Positions 48,466 to 60,554 of a DNA stretch of 64,000 bases are shown one piece after another. The notes below the pieces were generated by a model that saw only the letters and a program-made list of their open reading frames with translations, did not search any database and was not told the DNA's origin. Location of the stretch: positions 7,326,001 to 7,390,000 of the forward strand of contig CM075675.1 of NCBI GenBank assembly GCA_037962975.1. Reading direction: 5' to 3'. Numbering within the stretch: position 1 is the first letter of the stretch; each line of letters opens with the position of its first letter. Origin of the DNA: Clitoria ternatea. Lineage: Eukaryota > Streptophyta > Magnoliopsida > Fabales > Fabaceae. The position numbers and the translations under genes are program-made.

Positions 48466-49155
48466 TCAAATTGAAAAACTCCACAATGACACCTCAACAT
48501 CTTGAGCGTCCAAGTCAGCATCTTCATACTCATACCCCAAACAATGTGTTGGAGACATTAGCACCATATTCCTAAGCAACTCAGGTATCTCCATCACTTC
48601 CTCTTCTTCTTCCATGTAAAACACATCCTGTGTTGTTGTTATCGTCGTTGTCGTTACCTCAACACTCTCTTGCTTGTTAATATGTTTTAAAGTCTGACAT
48701 GGCCTGAAAGCCTCAGCAGCTTCCATTGCAGCCCTCTGAATATCCTTAACCTCAGCCGAGGCGGGAACACGCAACCGCCTTGCCGAGTCGGCAAAATTGA
48801 GACAAGCATACCGGCCTCGCAATGCCATAGCGGCCACGTCATGGGCACGTGCGGCCATCTCCGGCGTAGGAAAAGTCCCCAACCAAATCCTTGTTTTCTT
48901 GTTGGGCTCCCTCACCTCACACACCCACTTGTCGGAATTCCTCCTCCTCACGCCCCGGTACACCGGGTGGCGCGTCTCCCGGAACTTCTTCCTCCCCGCT
49001 CGCTTCTTCGGGTTTTGCGCTGCCAGCCGGAGTTCTTCATCGGAAAATGTCATCCCAAGAGAACCCTCCGTGGACGATGGAGATGACGTGTCCAAGGAAG
49101 AGGAGGGTTCCGAAGAGACAACACTTGCATTAGGAGAGTAACTCAAGGTAAACAT
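48466..49155 (-). CDS. CBF/DREB1-type AP2/ERF transcription factor, intronless
   Basis: A single 229-residue exon. A Ser-rich N-terminus precedes the CBF signature PKKRAGRKKFRETRHP (residues 49-64). The AP2 domain (about 65-122) has YRGVRRRNSDKWVCEVREP with the DREB-specific Val14 and Glu19, and WLGTFPTPEMAARAHDVAAM. The second signature, normally DSAWR, reads DSARR (123-127; AGG where TGG is usual). The acidic C-terminal part ends in LWSFSI, matching the LWSY/F motif of CBF activation domains. The family binds CRT/DRE (CCGAC) elements and controls cold- and drought-response genes in the nucleus. Length and lack of introns are normal for the family. Which CBF/DREB1 paralogue is not clear. Confidence 0.93.
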   Translation of the reverse strand: MFTLSYSPNASVVSSEPSSSLDTSSPSSTEGSLGMTFSDEELRLAAQNPKKRAGRKKFRETRHPVYRGVRRRNSDKWVCEVREPNKKTRIWLGTFPTPEMAARAHDVAAMALRGRYACLNFADSARRLRVPASAEVKDIQRAAMEAAEAFRPCQTLKHINKQESVEVTTTTITTTQDVFYMEEEEEVMEIPELLRNMVLMSPTHCLGYEYEDADLDAQDVEVSLWSFSI

Positions 49156-49357
49156 ATTGATATCAAGTAGTTACTAACTATAGTGCAAAAATTATGGATA
49201 AAATGTTTGGCTTGTGTAGATGTAGAAGAGAATATGAGTGAGTGTAGGATAGAGACTTTTTGGTAGAGAAAGTGGGGGACCAAGTTTAGATGAGGAATAA
49301 AGTTTTAAGTGTTTTGCTAAGTGATGATTTGAGTTGGAGAAAAGGGAGTGAGGTATG

Positions 49358-49373
49358 TGATATATATATATAG
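49358..49373 (-). promoter_or_regulatory. TATA box of the DREB1 gene
   Basis: CTATATATATATATC on the minus strand about 205 bp upstream of the ATG, in a non-repetitive context and followed by a TC-rich leader. Distance fits CBF-type leaders. Confidence 0.65.
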
Positions 49374-49449
49374 GGAAGGTACGTAGCAAGGAGGAACGGA
49401 TAGGTTTGGTTTGAAAAGAAAGAGGCAACACGGAGTGTGTGATGAGATG

Positions 49450-51343
49450 AGAGTGAGGAGCCAGGTGGTTGGCTAGTTGGAGGGGGGTTTTGAGATTTGT
49501 GATTCGCTTTTGACTGATTCTGAAAGAGAAAGAGGAAAGTGTTGCGTGTGTGCGAGTGAGTGAGGGACAGAAGAAGTTAATGTGTCATATGTGTGCGTTA
49601 CTACTACTGAAGACTTATCCATCCATTATCATCATTTCTTTTTCTAATACTACCCCGTCTTTAAATGTAGTATTTTTGCACCTTTTAAGCAAAAAAAATA
49701 TATATACTTGTAAACACTCCAACACTATTTCTCTTTGTTCTGTTTTTAAAATCGAGATTTAGAAAATACAAGTGTTAAATCTTACGATTAATCAGAAATT
49801 TAATTTTTTTTAATGATATAAAATATGTATATTAGTTTTTTAGATTTTTTTATTTTTATAACTTTATTTCCTAACTATATAATATCATCAATAAAATAAG
49901 CATGTCACCGTAAATTACTTTTTCGGAACACTATATTGATAAATTTATATGAAATTTCATGTTGTATTTTGTTATTATATATTTGAATCGATATTGGAGA
50001 AAAAGTTATTTGATCCAATTATAAAATTACAATATGGTTTAGATTGAATTGTATTTCGGTTTTTATATTTTTATTTGTTATTTAATTAGAAGGTCAAAAA
50101 TAAATTTTATTTCATTAGTAATTATTAGTGTGAATACAAAACGTAAAACTTAAATAATAAAGAAAGGAATGAGACATAAAATTAAGTTTAACTTGAAGTT
50201 AAAAATAATAAACTTGTAAATATATTAAAATATTAAGATATATTTTATAAAAAATAATAAAAGATATTACTTTAAAAGTAAGTTTGATAAATAATTAAGT
50301 AATAAAATTTTATGAATATATAATTACATAAATATAAATATGAACATTAAATTTATTTTATAAATAAAATTATATATAAAAATAAAAGTTTAATTTATAT
50401 TGAATTAGATGAAATTTAAAATATAGATTCAAAATTTAATCTGATTTGATAAAAAATTAATTTTTAATTTTTTATTCTTAATTATATAATTTGTATGAGA
50501 TTGGATCTAATTAAAGAGAGTGTGACGTGACATGGGGAATTGTGTGGGTAGGAGGAGAGAAGAAGGGGTTGTTTTCCGTTGCAAAGAGCTGGATTCGCGT
50601 AAGGTAAAGAGTAAGACAGATAAGGACAACTATTGTACAGGTGTTACTCCGCGTTTCTTTTTCTTTTTTCTTTTATTGCTTCCATTCAATAAAATACTCA
50701 CTTTTTTGTTTTATTTTCATTATTCTTCTAAGTGCGTGTTTGGATATCAAGTTGGGTTGGTCTGACCAACCCAAAAAATACATCCTACAATTAAACGGAG
50801 TTTTGATTGTCTTGAACGGCGTAAAGGATCAATATCAACCCTTAAATTTTTCCATTTTCCCAACTCCGTTTCCCCAACTGAAAACCAATCAGACACCGCC
50901 CACAAAACTTAATTCGATTTAACTCACATCACTTAATGATATGATACGTAGAATTTGTAAGAAAGTACGGTGTCAAAGTATAATGATTGATCAAAATGGT
51001 ATTTGTGCAAAAGAATATGATCAAGTCAAGGATTCTTTTAAAAGGGTCAAGCTATTGAATCTTTAGAGTTTTTATAACCGAATATTTTTTTAGTTTTGGT
51101 ACAAATTAAAAAGGTTTTATAACTTTTTTATCAATGTTTTTTGGTTTTCAATTATTTTTTTATTCATTTCAATACTTATTGTTAAATATATTAAAATTAA
51201 TTTTTAATATGTTAAAATTATTCCTTAAAATATATCATCATTAACTCAACTACTAACTATATTTAACCCACACCAAAATATCAAAAAGTTCACATTTGAC
51301 TTAATTAACTGTTACATTTCCTTAAATTTTATTATCAAATATT

Positions 51344-51410
<67 letters not shown>

Positions 51411-54130
51411 CGCTTTTATCTCCATCGTGATTGTTTTTATAATTCTAGTATGATCTTACAAAGCGTGTTTGGTATTTTATATTGTCTGTTAATTACTATC
51501 GTTTTATAAATTCCATTATAAAAATCATATCTAAGTCTCTTTCATAACCCGCTTATTTTTCTTGTAATTTCCTTTTTTCTAGACTAAAAAAATATAAATG
51601 GACTGATATGAAAGCAATGGATTGAAGACTAGGTAAACGTGTGTGAAGAATAAGATATTTTGTTTTTAAAGCTTGACAGGTGTCACGTTGCCAACATTGG
51701 TAATTGGTAATCTAAAGGAACAGTGCTTTACCTGACAAGACGATACATACGTGGATTCTAAAACACGGTTGACAGTTAATAACCGCCCATTCATATTTTT
51801 ATTATCATTAAACTGTTTCAACTGGTACTATAATTTAATACAGGAGACCTTTTGCTCATTGAAAATCTTAGGTGCCTTCATGCTATTAATAATATTGTTT
51901 AATTTGATAATTTAGAAATTGTTGCTTGATCCGGATGAAATTCTAGTTTTTATTGAAGAATTCTTATATTTTGTTTGGATTAATTAAAAATGAGAAGAAG
52001 ATTTTTAAAAAAATTAAGTTGAAAGTAAAATGAAAACTTAAAGTTTTACTTTATAAGTTAGTTTTTTTTCCTTGAATGATATATAATTATTGATTGGTAG
52101 GGTGAGTGAGTTTGTGTGAGTTCCTATCGTAAATTTGATTCTTAAAAAAACCAAAAAATACATATCATTATTCATCATATATATTTTTTTCATACTTTCT
52201 TCCTCTTTCCATCCAAACAATCCAAATCTGATGAAGAAAAGTACAAATTTAGGCATTTTTTTGAACCATACAAATTTAGGCATTTATTTAAACCAAAGTG
52301 AACCACGTATTAGTTCTTGAACTTATGTAAGGTGACTGATACACCAAAACTTTCCACAAAATGGACCGAATTGGGCCCAAATGGTACAAGTCTGTCTACA
52401 AGCCCGGTTCTTTCTCTCTTTCTCCCTGCCTAAAAATATAGTTTTCTTAAAATAGTTTTTTCAATAAAATGGATTTTTTTATGATTTATTTTACAATGGC
52501 ATTTTTCTCCAATGGTCCAATTAATAAACATACCAAATTTCATTAAAATATTATTAATCTTTTTATTTTTTATTTAAGCTGACAAATCAACTTTACTTGT
52601 GGTTATTGATGTAAACCAGATGTGACAAATGCGAGTAATACGATACACATACTCATACCCGTAAATAGATGAACGGATACTAATATGTACAGATATGAGA
52701 GTGGGTATTAGTAGATATTTTTTAATATTTAATATTTTTGAAGAATATTAATAACACAAATATCATATAATATATTAAATATAATATTATTTTATTTTAT
52801 TAACCTCTAATTATAAATATAGCAAATTTCAAGGAATTTGTTGGTTCTATAATATAAGTAAAATTATATCTTTCTAATGTTATTAAATATTTATCTACCA
52901 AATATATCATCCTTATACTAATGCTTTGAGTAATAAATGATATCAAGAGTGTGTTAGGAAACTAATCAAATATTTGATAATATTAATGTAAAAAACTATT
53001 ATTCTTAATATGTGTGAAATTAGTTATTTTTGCTTATATTTAAAATCAAAGATAGTATAAATTAGTTTTGTATAATATAATTATAACTCTATACATTAAA
53101 AATATTATCATAGAAAAATATTAATTTTTTTATCTTATTCTAAAATAATAAGTATCTTAATATTTGAATATATTTAATAATAAATAAATAAGAATACTGA
53201 TACGAGTATCCATGGGGTGGTCTACAATATTCCTAATTTAAGGGTACTAATTATGAGTATATCCACGTATACCCGTTCAAATTATTTTTGATGCAGATAT
53301 CAAAATATCTTAGAATTTCAAAATTTATATAAAATATGAAATCACCTTAATAAATTTCAAAATTTTCTTAACTAAAATTTCTTATTTAAAGATGATCTAA
53401 GTTGATATTTTGAATTTTTATATTTCTACATTTTATCGGAAATTATATGGTAAAAGAGTATCTTATTTTATAATAATGACTTCAAAGTCCTTTTCCTATA
53501 ATTTTTCAACGTTATATGACCAACATATACTTACTTTTAACTTAGCATGTAATGACTTTATGATAAAATATTTGTATTTTTCTTCATTTTATTGTTATTG
53601 TTATTATAAAATATTGATTAATCATTTAAAAATAATTCCAAAAACCTAAAGAAAATTATTTGGCCCCCACATGTTTTCTAAGTTGCCTTAATAATAATAA
53701 ACTCGTGGATATTATTATAGAAATAGTAAAATAAATTATTACTAATTTTTATTTAAAAATAATTTAAAAATACCATATTTTACCTTATAAATATGTTAAT
53801 CATTGAGGAAAATTTTTAAAAATCATCCTTACCATTCTCCAAAATTTTTTGTTAGCCTTCAACTCTTAAGAAATTGTCTGAAAGATTTCCCCATACTTGA
53901 TCCAAAATTCTTGTAAAAAAATCTTAGTTATTTTGAAGTATTATTTAGAAACTCTCCTTAGCTTATAAGTTTATTTTCTTTTTCTTTTATTATGATTATA
54001 TTGATTTTAAGAAAATTTTATTATTCCTTTTATAGAGTGGTCATGAACTTATAATTTCATCATCATGATTTTATTTCATTTTATTGCTAAACCTAGCATA
54101 AGAATTGATTTATTGAAGACTGGTGGTTCA
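49450..54130. other. AT-rich intergenic region
   Basis: The proximal 500 bp (to about 49950) is the likely distal promoter of the DREB1 gene. Beyond it the DNA is strongly AT-rich with no supported gene. At 50730-50910 a GTGCGTGTTTGGATATC...CAGACACCGCCC pair of ends hints at a decayed MITE. Short open frames here, including a 77-codon one at 50532, have no recognisable features. Confidence 0.4.
51345..51402. repeat. TA microsatellite
   Basis: About 28 TA units followed by ACACACACGCGC. Confidence 0.95.
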
Positions 54131-54560
54131 ATGTCAAACTTAGAAAGAGGGTTGAATAAGTCTTTAACTCTTTTTCACTTAGACTTTTTAAATGAATAAC
54201 TTTAATAAGCGATTCAGACCTTAGATGGAACAAACTTTAAGGAGATAAGAGTCAAGAAAAGATAACACAACAGATTTATACTAGTTCACTTCCAAAGCAG
54301 AAGTTATGTCCAGTACCTTCAAACTTGAAGGATTTTCACTATGCAAAAACACATTTTACATAACCAGCACAACTTAGGCTTCAAGTATTTTTGACTCCAG
54401 CTACTTTTGGCTTAACCTAAGTATTCTTTCAATCAAGTCACTCCTGACTTAGTCCTAAGTATTCTTTTGAAAGCCTCTTCAGGCCACAAAGTGTTTCCAC
54501 TTAATCTAAGGGCTGGTGAACATACTAGACTTGTTACACAAAGTATGAGTGATAAAAAGG
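54130..54560. repeat. Decayed repeat fragment, class uncertain
   Basis: GAAAGAGGGTTGAATAAGTC, AAGAAAAGATAACACAAC and a tract of TTCAAGTATTTTTGACTC / CTAAGTATTCTTT words resemble LTR fragments seen widely in plant genomes. No ends or target duplication identified. Confidence 0.35.
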
Positions 54561-55164
54561 AGTTTGTGTTACAAAGATAACTTAACGTACAAAGATATTT
54601 AAGATTGAAATAGAGAGTATGCTAAGTTATGATAAGTAACAAGCTAAGGTCTACTAGGAGCAGAACAACAAGAAAGACTTTTGCTTATAATATAATAACA
54701 GATAAAAACTTAAGAGTTTTACAAACTAACACTTTTGATTTCTGTTCCCATATATATAGGCCTTTTGAAATAACTATTGATCATTTGTTAGAGAAGATAT
54801 ATCTATTGATTATTTTTGACTTTGAAGGAGTACGCAAAAGTAGAGTCTGAGTCAAGCGTGTTTCAGAGTTTTCACCAAAATGGTTTACTTTGATAATCCA
54901 TACCAAAAGATACCTATTTGCTTAGCCATTTCAAGCTAAAGTGTGACGACCCTCGTCAATTTTCTCATTTTCCACAAATAGATTTTTCACTTTTAATAAA
55001 AATCCACTCGGTCTCAATATAAAATAATAATTACTTTTATTAAATATATTCAAAATAATAAAATCATACTTAAAATAGTAATAACTGATTGAAACCATTT
55101 CGAACTGAAACCGTTAATAAAATAAAGTTATTCAGAAACAGCAAAAGAAGGAAAACAGAGTCAG

Positions 55165-55240
55165 GGGTCAATCGCCTAAGCGAGCCCCTGATTCGCTTAA
55201 GCGAGTGCCGACTCGCTTGAGCGAGTGCTACTCTTAAACT
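55165..55240. repeat. TCGCTTAAGCGA palindrome group
   Basis: TCGCCTAAGCGA, TCGCTTAAGCGA and TCGCTTGAGCGA within 60 bp, then AACTTGAGCGC. Same word as at 13630-13835. Confidence 0.85.
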
Positions 55241-55279
55241 TGAGCGCACAAGACATACGAGTAAAGCCAACAAGTCAGA

Positions 55280-55765
55280 TTTCACCCGAGAATAGGTGCA
55301 CTCGGGTATCTCTTATGTGTCACTCGGTAACAGCTTACAAATTCATCACTCGGAAACTCTTAGCTTTCATTCACTCGGACACACCACTCTTGACTCATTC
55401 CTAACCTTTACTCAGGAATAGTTCACTCAGTCTCAGCTCACTCGGGGATAATCTAACCTCCTTCACTCGGTAAGGTTTCTCTCGGCCATAACTCACTCGG
55501 TAACATTCTCACTTTTGCTCGAGAGTGATCTACTCTTCTTTGATCGGAACGTTCCACTCTTTCTTCACTCGGGAAGTACTCTTATCTTTCTTTACTCGAA
55601 GTCTCTGCCTTAGTTCACTCGGAGTCGCTCTAACCTTTCCACTTGGAAGCAAGTCTCTTGGTTATTCTTTACTCAGAAAGAAACGAACAATACACTCTTG
55701 AGCCTAAATGGCACCAATTCAATCGGTCCTTGCTCGGATAAGAAGGAATCCACTCGGCTAACGTC
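55280..55765. repeat. TCACTCGG array in the partial LTR
   Basis: Repeated TTCACTCGG, CACTCGGTAA and CACTCGGGTA words at 15-40-base spacing. Confidence 0.75.
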
Positions 55766-56124
55766 ACCCGGTAATCGACTCTGCTACAGCAATGTAAAAT
55801 TTATCATAAAATAAACACCAAGCATTTAACGTCAAGAATTTATTTCATCATACGGCAATACTGTAACATCAACACTCGGAAAAACTCAAAATGTATATAT
55901 ATATATTACATAATTCATTCAATTTCAATCGGTGCCTTGGCATCAATCCTCCGCTTGGCGCAACTCCATGGCTCCAACCTCCTCCCTGTCACCGGTTATT
56001 AAAAATTGAAAACAACAGCAAGGGTGAGTGTTTAGCATTATAATTAATATAGAACGGAATAAATACAAGTATAAACTCTGTCCGATTGCTTTATCCTCAA
56101 AACTGCATATGTCGCTCGGCAAAT

Positions 56125-57695
56125 TGTTAGCCCGACGGCGACCCAGCGGTTCTTTCCCACCGCCGGACTTTTTGTCAATTGGCAAGCGCACCAATTCGTT
56201 TGTAGTTTTCAAAATTTAGATATCGTTCCACTGGGATTGAAAGTCCAATAACAACAGTAATCTTCTACTTACTATGGTAAATATGAAGGAAATTATAAAT
56301 AAAAGAATGATTTATATACAGTTTATACAATATTCACAAGATAGCATGGTTGAGTGATTCATGAGATAAAAAGAAAATAAAATCTATCTAAAAAGTTGAG
56401 TTGCAATCTAGAATAGGTAAGATACTTGAGATAAACACAGATAAACAAATTATGTTGGAATTTGGATCCCTAATCTAGAATAACAATGAGGAACTCAAGA
56501 CATGCATATTTAATCATCAAGTTTCATGTCATTGCAGCTTAAAATCATTATAACCGATCCCTCGTGATATAAATTCTAAGAATTCACCGTAAAGTCCGAT
56601 CCCTCGTGAGCTTTCTCAATAAAAACTTGCATTAAGACCTGGCCTTATGGCAACAATGGTTAACAACCCCTATAGAATTGAGATACCAAGGGTATTCCAA
56701 CTTTTTACTTTCGTCAAAACAAGTTTCAATACGGCATAAATAATCATTCTCCCGTTTGACATTTACACTAATAAAACCAGTTTCGATACACATGAAAATC
56801 ATTCTCTCGTTTGACGTTCATATTAATAAAAGGTTGAAATACTAACATGGACTTGAATCATAAACATGCAGAGGTCGAATTCACAACATTATACTCAATA
56901 GATTAGTTCACCAATTCCAACATAAACAAATTAGTTACACATGGTAAAAGTAAAGACAACACTTACAGATTTTGACATTACGAAGAAGACGATGGAAACT
57001 TCACGATACAACGATCACAATACACCGAAACACACTCAAGTATCTAGAAAACTATTCTAGAACTACAACTCACAAAAGAAGTACTCAAGGTCGAGCACAA
57101 GAGAGAAGAGAAGAGAAGTGTATGGAATGGGATGCTATGAATGGTGTTGGATGGCCCTATTTATAGGGCTGAGCAAGGGTGCTGACGCTACGCGTCCCTG
57201 TGACGCTACGCGTCAGACTCCTGACTCAGCCTCCATTAAACACTTGATAATGGCCACTTTCAATAATTAATCTTGATCATGCCTGGCCACTTGGACATGT
57301 TTCCACGAGTTTTTGGCCATTTATGCTGATTGGGGTGGCCCTTGGGCTGAGTGGGGTGCCCATTATTGAGTCCAAGTGGAGTGGTTGGCCAAAGTGGGAG
57401 TGGAGAACACGCAGCACTGACGCTACGCGTGGCTTTGATGCGTAGCGTCAGCATCAAAAGTAGCTCTTGATGCTACGCGTGGGGTGAGGCTACGCGTCAG
57501 CTCCTCCAGTGTAATTTTCTCTTGATTTCTTAACCTTTTTGCTGCAAAACTAGAGAAAATTGATCAAGGGCAGATTTATTTCCAACAACATCCATTTATT
57601 GAATTTAAATCCTAATTTTCTAACAAATTAAACTTATTTTTATAATTTTTATGAAATTTTTATTTAAGTTTTTATTGAAAATTTGAGGACTAACA
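56125..57695 (-). repeat. 3' LTR of the Athila-like element (1571 bp)
   Basis: Ends TGTTAG...CTAACA form a short terminal inverted repeat. Contains six copies of a GCTACGCGT word (57181-57215 and 57418-57500). Near-identical to 63554-64000 over the shared part. Confidence 0.92.
57181..57500. repeat. TGACGCTACGCGTCA motif cluster in the LTR
   Basis: Two copies at 57181-57215 and four at 57418-57500, one inverted. The full form has TGACGC and GCGTCA arms around TAC. Confidence 0.85.
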
Positions 57696-57712
57696 AATAC
57701 CCCCAACTTGAG
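57696..57712 (-). promoter_or_regulatory. Polypurine tract of the Athila-like element
   Basis: On the minus strand AAGTTGGGGGTATT lies directly before the 3' LTR, the standard position and composition for this lineage. Confidence 0.8.
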
Positions 57713-58939
57713 ACATTGCTCGTCCTCGAGCAAGAGAGAAAAATAAAAATAAAAATTTGAAATCAAATTTTTAAGTTAGTCCGAAAATTTACCACAAAAA
57801 ATAATTACACAATTTTAACTATTTTGTAATAATCAAAAACTGATATCAAATATAACAAAGATTTAATGATAAAATTGTTTACAATATTCTATTAACAACC
57901 AAGCAAAATTTCAGGCTTACCTCACAAGTGTTTATCTCTATGCAATTGGTAACCTGTTTTACTCAATCAATCATAAAATCAAACGAATTTAACTTTGTTT
58001 GTCATCTAATCAATGGTTATTTATACAGAGTTAATTCGGAAATCATGAGGTCTTTTTACAGGTTGTAATGAGGCTTGGTTTACAAGAATCAATGGTTTTT
58101 CTTGGAATTCAAAAACCTGAAATCATAAAAGAGCATTTTCATAATTTTTAGGCTTTTCTCTTGATCCAAACTCTCATTTATTTTTATTGATGAAAAATAA
58201 ATACCCCCAACTTGATTCTTTTCACTATTTTTGACTTTTCTTTTCCATATTCTATTTTTTTGAAAAGAATCAAGTTGCTCATTTTCACTCCCCATTTTTG
58301 TAAGAACACTCAAAATATTTTTCATTTATTTCAACTGCTCTTTTAATCAATCAAGTATAGGGATTGGTAAAAACAAATTTAGGCTTTAAGGGTACCAAAG
58401 AATTTTATTTTAAGCTCAAATTGGCTTGCAAAGGATAAAAGACTTTTTACCAAGGTAAGCTGTTTGGCCCAAGGTTTCGTTTCACCAATAAATGTGCCTT
58501 GATCATTTTCCCGAATTCTCTGTACAACAACACAAATCACAGATTAAAGCAAAATCAATTCGAATTGAAAATATGTCGATTAAACCCTCAAGTGTTTAAA
58601 AAGATCTCTCAACTCACCGGGTTATTGAAATTTGCTTGATGGTTAATAAACTTATTGTAATTAAATTTATCAAAATTCCTAAGTTATAAAGAATCAAAAA
58701 TTGATTTTAACAAAATTGGTTTTATTGTGTAAAAACTCTAAGTGTATAAACTAACTTACTAACGAAAATTTGATTCATTTATTTAAAAGAAGAATTATTT
58801 TTCAAAAAAAATGAGCAAAAACGAATAAACACACCACACAATAATAAAATGTCATAATATAAAATGTAAATATAAATGTAAATGTAAATCCAAATATAAC
58901 TAAAAACAAATGTACTCAATATAAATGAAGATGGCATCC
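57713..58939. other. Non-coding 3' internal region of the Athila-like element
   Basis: AT-rich, 1.2 kb between the accessory ORF and the polypurine tract. An isolated 78-codon minus frame (58089-58325) has no recognisable features. A second TACCCCCAACTTGA phrase at 58200-58215 duplicates the polypurine complement. Confidence 0.45.
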
Positions 58940-60259
58940 TCAATCCTCCATCTGATCATCATCATCCTCCTCCTCCTCCTCCTCATCATCACCATCAGAG
59001 TCATGATGTGCACTAGAAGATCCACCAGTCTCAGGGTAGGTGGGTAAATCTCCGGGCCAAGCTACATGTGCTGCAAACTCGGCTGCAAACTCGGCTGGGG
59101 TAACATAAAGTGCTCCCTCTCCCTGTAACCTGTACTGATAAAATTCATCGTGAAGATGAATATAAGCTCTGTGAGTGGCAGCCATCATTTGCATCATATG
59201 CTGATGCTCAAGTGACATTCGGGCAAAGCCCTGTGTAACAGCATCAGCAGATGGAGGCTGCACTGGTGGTCTCCTCCTCCGAGGTCGGGGCTGAGCCTCC
59301 TGCTCTAGTGGTGGAAGCTCGCACTGCTGCACAAAATAATCTCTGTTTACTAGAACTTTAGGGACTCTCCCTGAAGAACTAGTAAACTCTGGTGAAGGTA
59401 CAATGACTCCCTGCCTCCTCAGTAAGGCAGATATGATGAGAGGAAAGGGTATGGGGCGATTCACTTTATACCCAAGGGCATAAAAGTGAATCTGCTCGGA
59501 GATAAGTTCGGCGATATCAATGGTGTGGCCCTGGAGGATAGAATAGAGGAGGCAACAACGCTCCACTGGAAGGGAAGAAAGATGGGTGACAGGAGTGATA
59601 TTATGGAGCATGAGATGGGACCATGCCTGAGCTATGGGGGTAAGCTGGGTCTTGAGGAGGTTAGATAGACTCCTTCCAACCCTACTCAGGTTGAAAAAGA
59701 TTCCATCCTTGCTCAGAAAATGAGCAACCTCCTCGAGGGAGTATCCTAACTCTCCCTCAGCAAGAATCTTGTTTCTGTTTTCTTTCCAGAAACAAGTGTC
59801 ATCCTCGGGAGTAGGCTCCCAAGGGTTACCCAATAGGGTACTGATGGTGTCCCGGTCATAAGAGATATGCCGGCCTCTAACCCAACTCGTCCGCTGCTGC
59901 CCAAGATTCGGTGCGTCCTGGCGGGTCCTGTAAGCATTTGCGTAAAACTCCATCACTAAGATGGGGTCCCCCTCAGTAGGTAGGGAGAATAGAGGTCCCC
60001 ATCTCCTCTGCTGCACTCTATCCTGCAGCTCGGGATAGTCTCCTGCACTCAGATCAAGGACCCTCTCCCAGATGAGTCTCTGGCCCTTGATCTGATGAAA
60101 CCGTGCCCATTTCGCATCCGTGCGAAATCTAGTAGGATCCCTCGGTCCCAACACCTCCTGTCTCTGAGAATCAGGATCCTCAGAAGCGGTGTCAGTGTCT
60201 GTGGACTTCCTCTGTCTTTTAGAGGGACCAGTAGTGGGAATGGATTTCCTCGGTGCCAT
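58940..60259 (-). CDS. Athila-type accessory ORF, plant transposon protein (Transposase_32-like)
   Basis: 439 residues from the ATG at 60259. The N-terminus is basic (MAPRKSIPTTGPSKRQRK). A central region has WERVLDLSAGDYPELQDRV, VMEFYANAYRT, WVRGRHISYDRDTISTLLGN and ISEQIHFYALGYK, the pattern of plant transposon proteins found downstream of pol in Athila-like elements. The C-terminus is a long acidic run. No convincing transmembrane segment, so it is not obviously envelope-like. The frame is open to 60316, but CTTTTTGCAG lies immediately before the ATG, so a spliced mRNA starting translation here is likely. Function is unknown. Confidence 0.75.
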   Translation of the reverse strand: MAPRKSIPTTGPSKRQRKSTDTDTASEDPDSQRQEVLGPRDPTRFRTDAKWARFHQIKGQRLIWERVLDLSAGDYPELQDRVQQRRWGPLFSLPTEGDPILVMEFYANAYRTRQDAPNLGQQRTSWVRGRHISYDRDTISTLLGNPWEPTPEDDTCFWKENRNKILAEGELGYSLEEVAHFLSKDGIFFNLSRVGRSLSNLLKTQLTPIAQAWSHLMLHNITPVTHLSSLPVERCCLLYSILQGHTIDIAELISEQIHFYALGYKVNRPIPFPLIISALLRRQGVIVPSPEFTSSSGRVPKVLVNRDYFVQQCELPPLEQEAQPRPRRRRPPVQPPSADAVTQGFARMSLEHQHMMQMMAATHRAYIHLHDEFYQYRLQGEGALYVTPAEFAAEFAAHVAWPGDLPTYPETGGSSSAHHDSDGDDEEEEEEDDDDQMED

Positions 60260-60270
60260 CTGCAAAAAGT
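60260..60270 (-). promoter_or_regulatory. Probable splice acceptor before the accessory ORF
   Basis: A pyrimidine-rich TTACTTTTTGCAG ends one base before the ATG. Spliced subgenomic RNAs are known for downstream ORFs of some Athila-type elements; here it is inferred. Confidence 0.5.
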
Positions 60271-60554
60271 AAATATTTAAAATTAAACACACACTAAATA
60301 AATCACACACAAGCAAACAATTATTTGTAAAATATTTTTGGGTTTTCTAAAATTTTTCACAAATAAAAATGCAATTCAACAACATATTTTTGAATTTTTA
60401 ATATTTAAAGAAATTAACATACATATATTCAAAACAAAATACAATTTATTTATACAAATTTGCAAGAAAGTATAACAAATAGAAACTGAGAAAATTAATT
60501 AATTTAAAAAGAAAACAAGAAACAACAAACAGACAGCAAGATTTAAAAACAGAG

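Larger units (their letters stand above)
54942..56124 (-). mobile_element. Partial large LTR with TCACTCGG array, interrupted by the Athila-like element
   Basis: Starts TGTGACGACCC at 54942, similar to the family A terminus TGTGACGTCC. It contains a TCGCTTAAGCGA palindrome group (55165-55240), a TCACTCGG array (55280-55760) and, near 56015-56030, the complement of a CTCACCCTTGCTGTTG stretch like other R regions. The text is cut at 56124 by the next element and would resume beyond the right edge. The backbone differs from copies 1-4, so it is a relative rather than a clear member of family A. Confidence 0.65.

Noticed and set aside
48797..49141. Antisense frames of 80-114 codons across the DREB1 gene
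   Set aside because: Shadow of a GC-rich real exon on the other strand.
50532..50922. Two overlapping plus-strand frames (77 and 93 codons)
   Set aside because: No domain, poly-T driven Phe run, no neighbouring exons.
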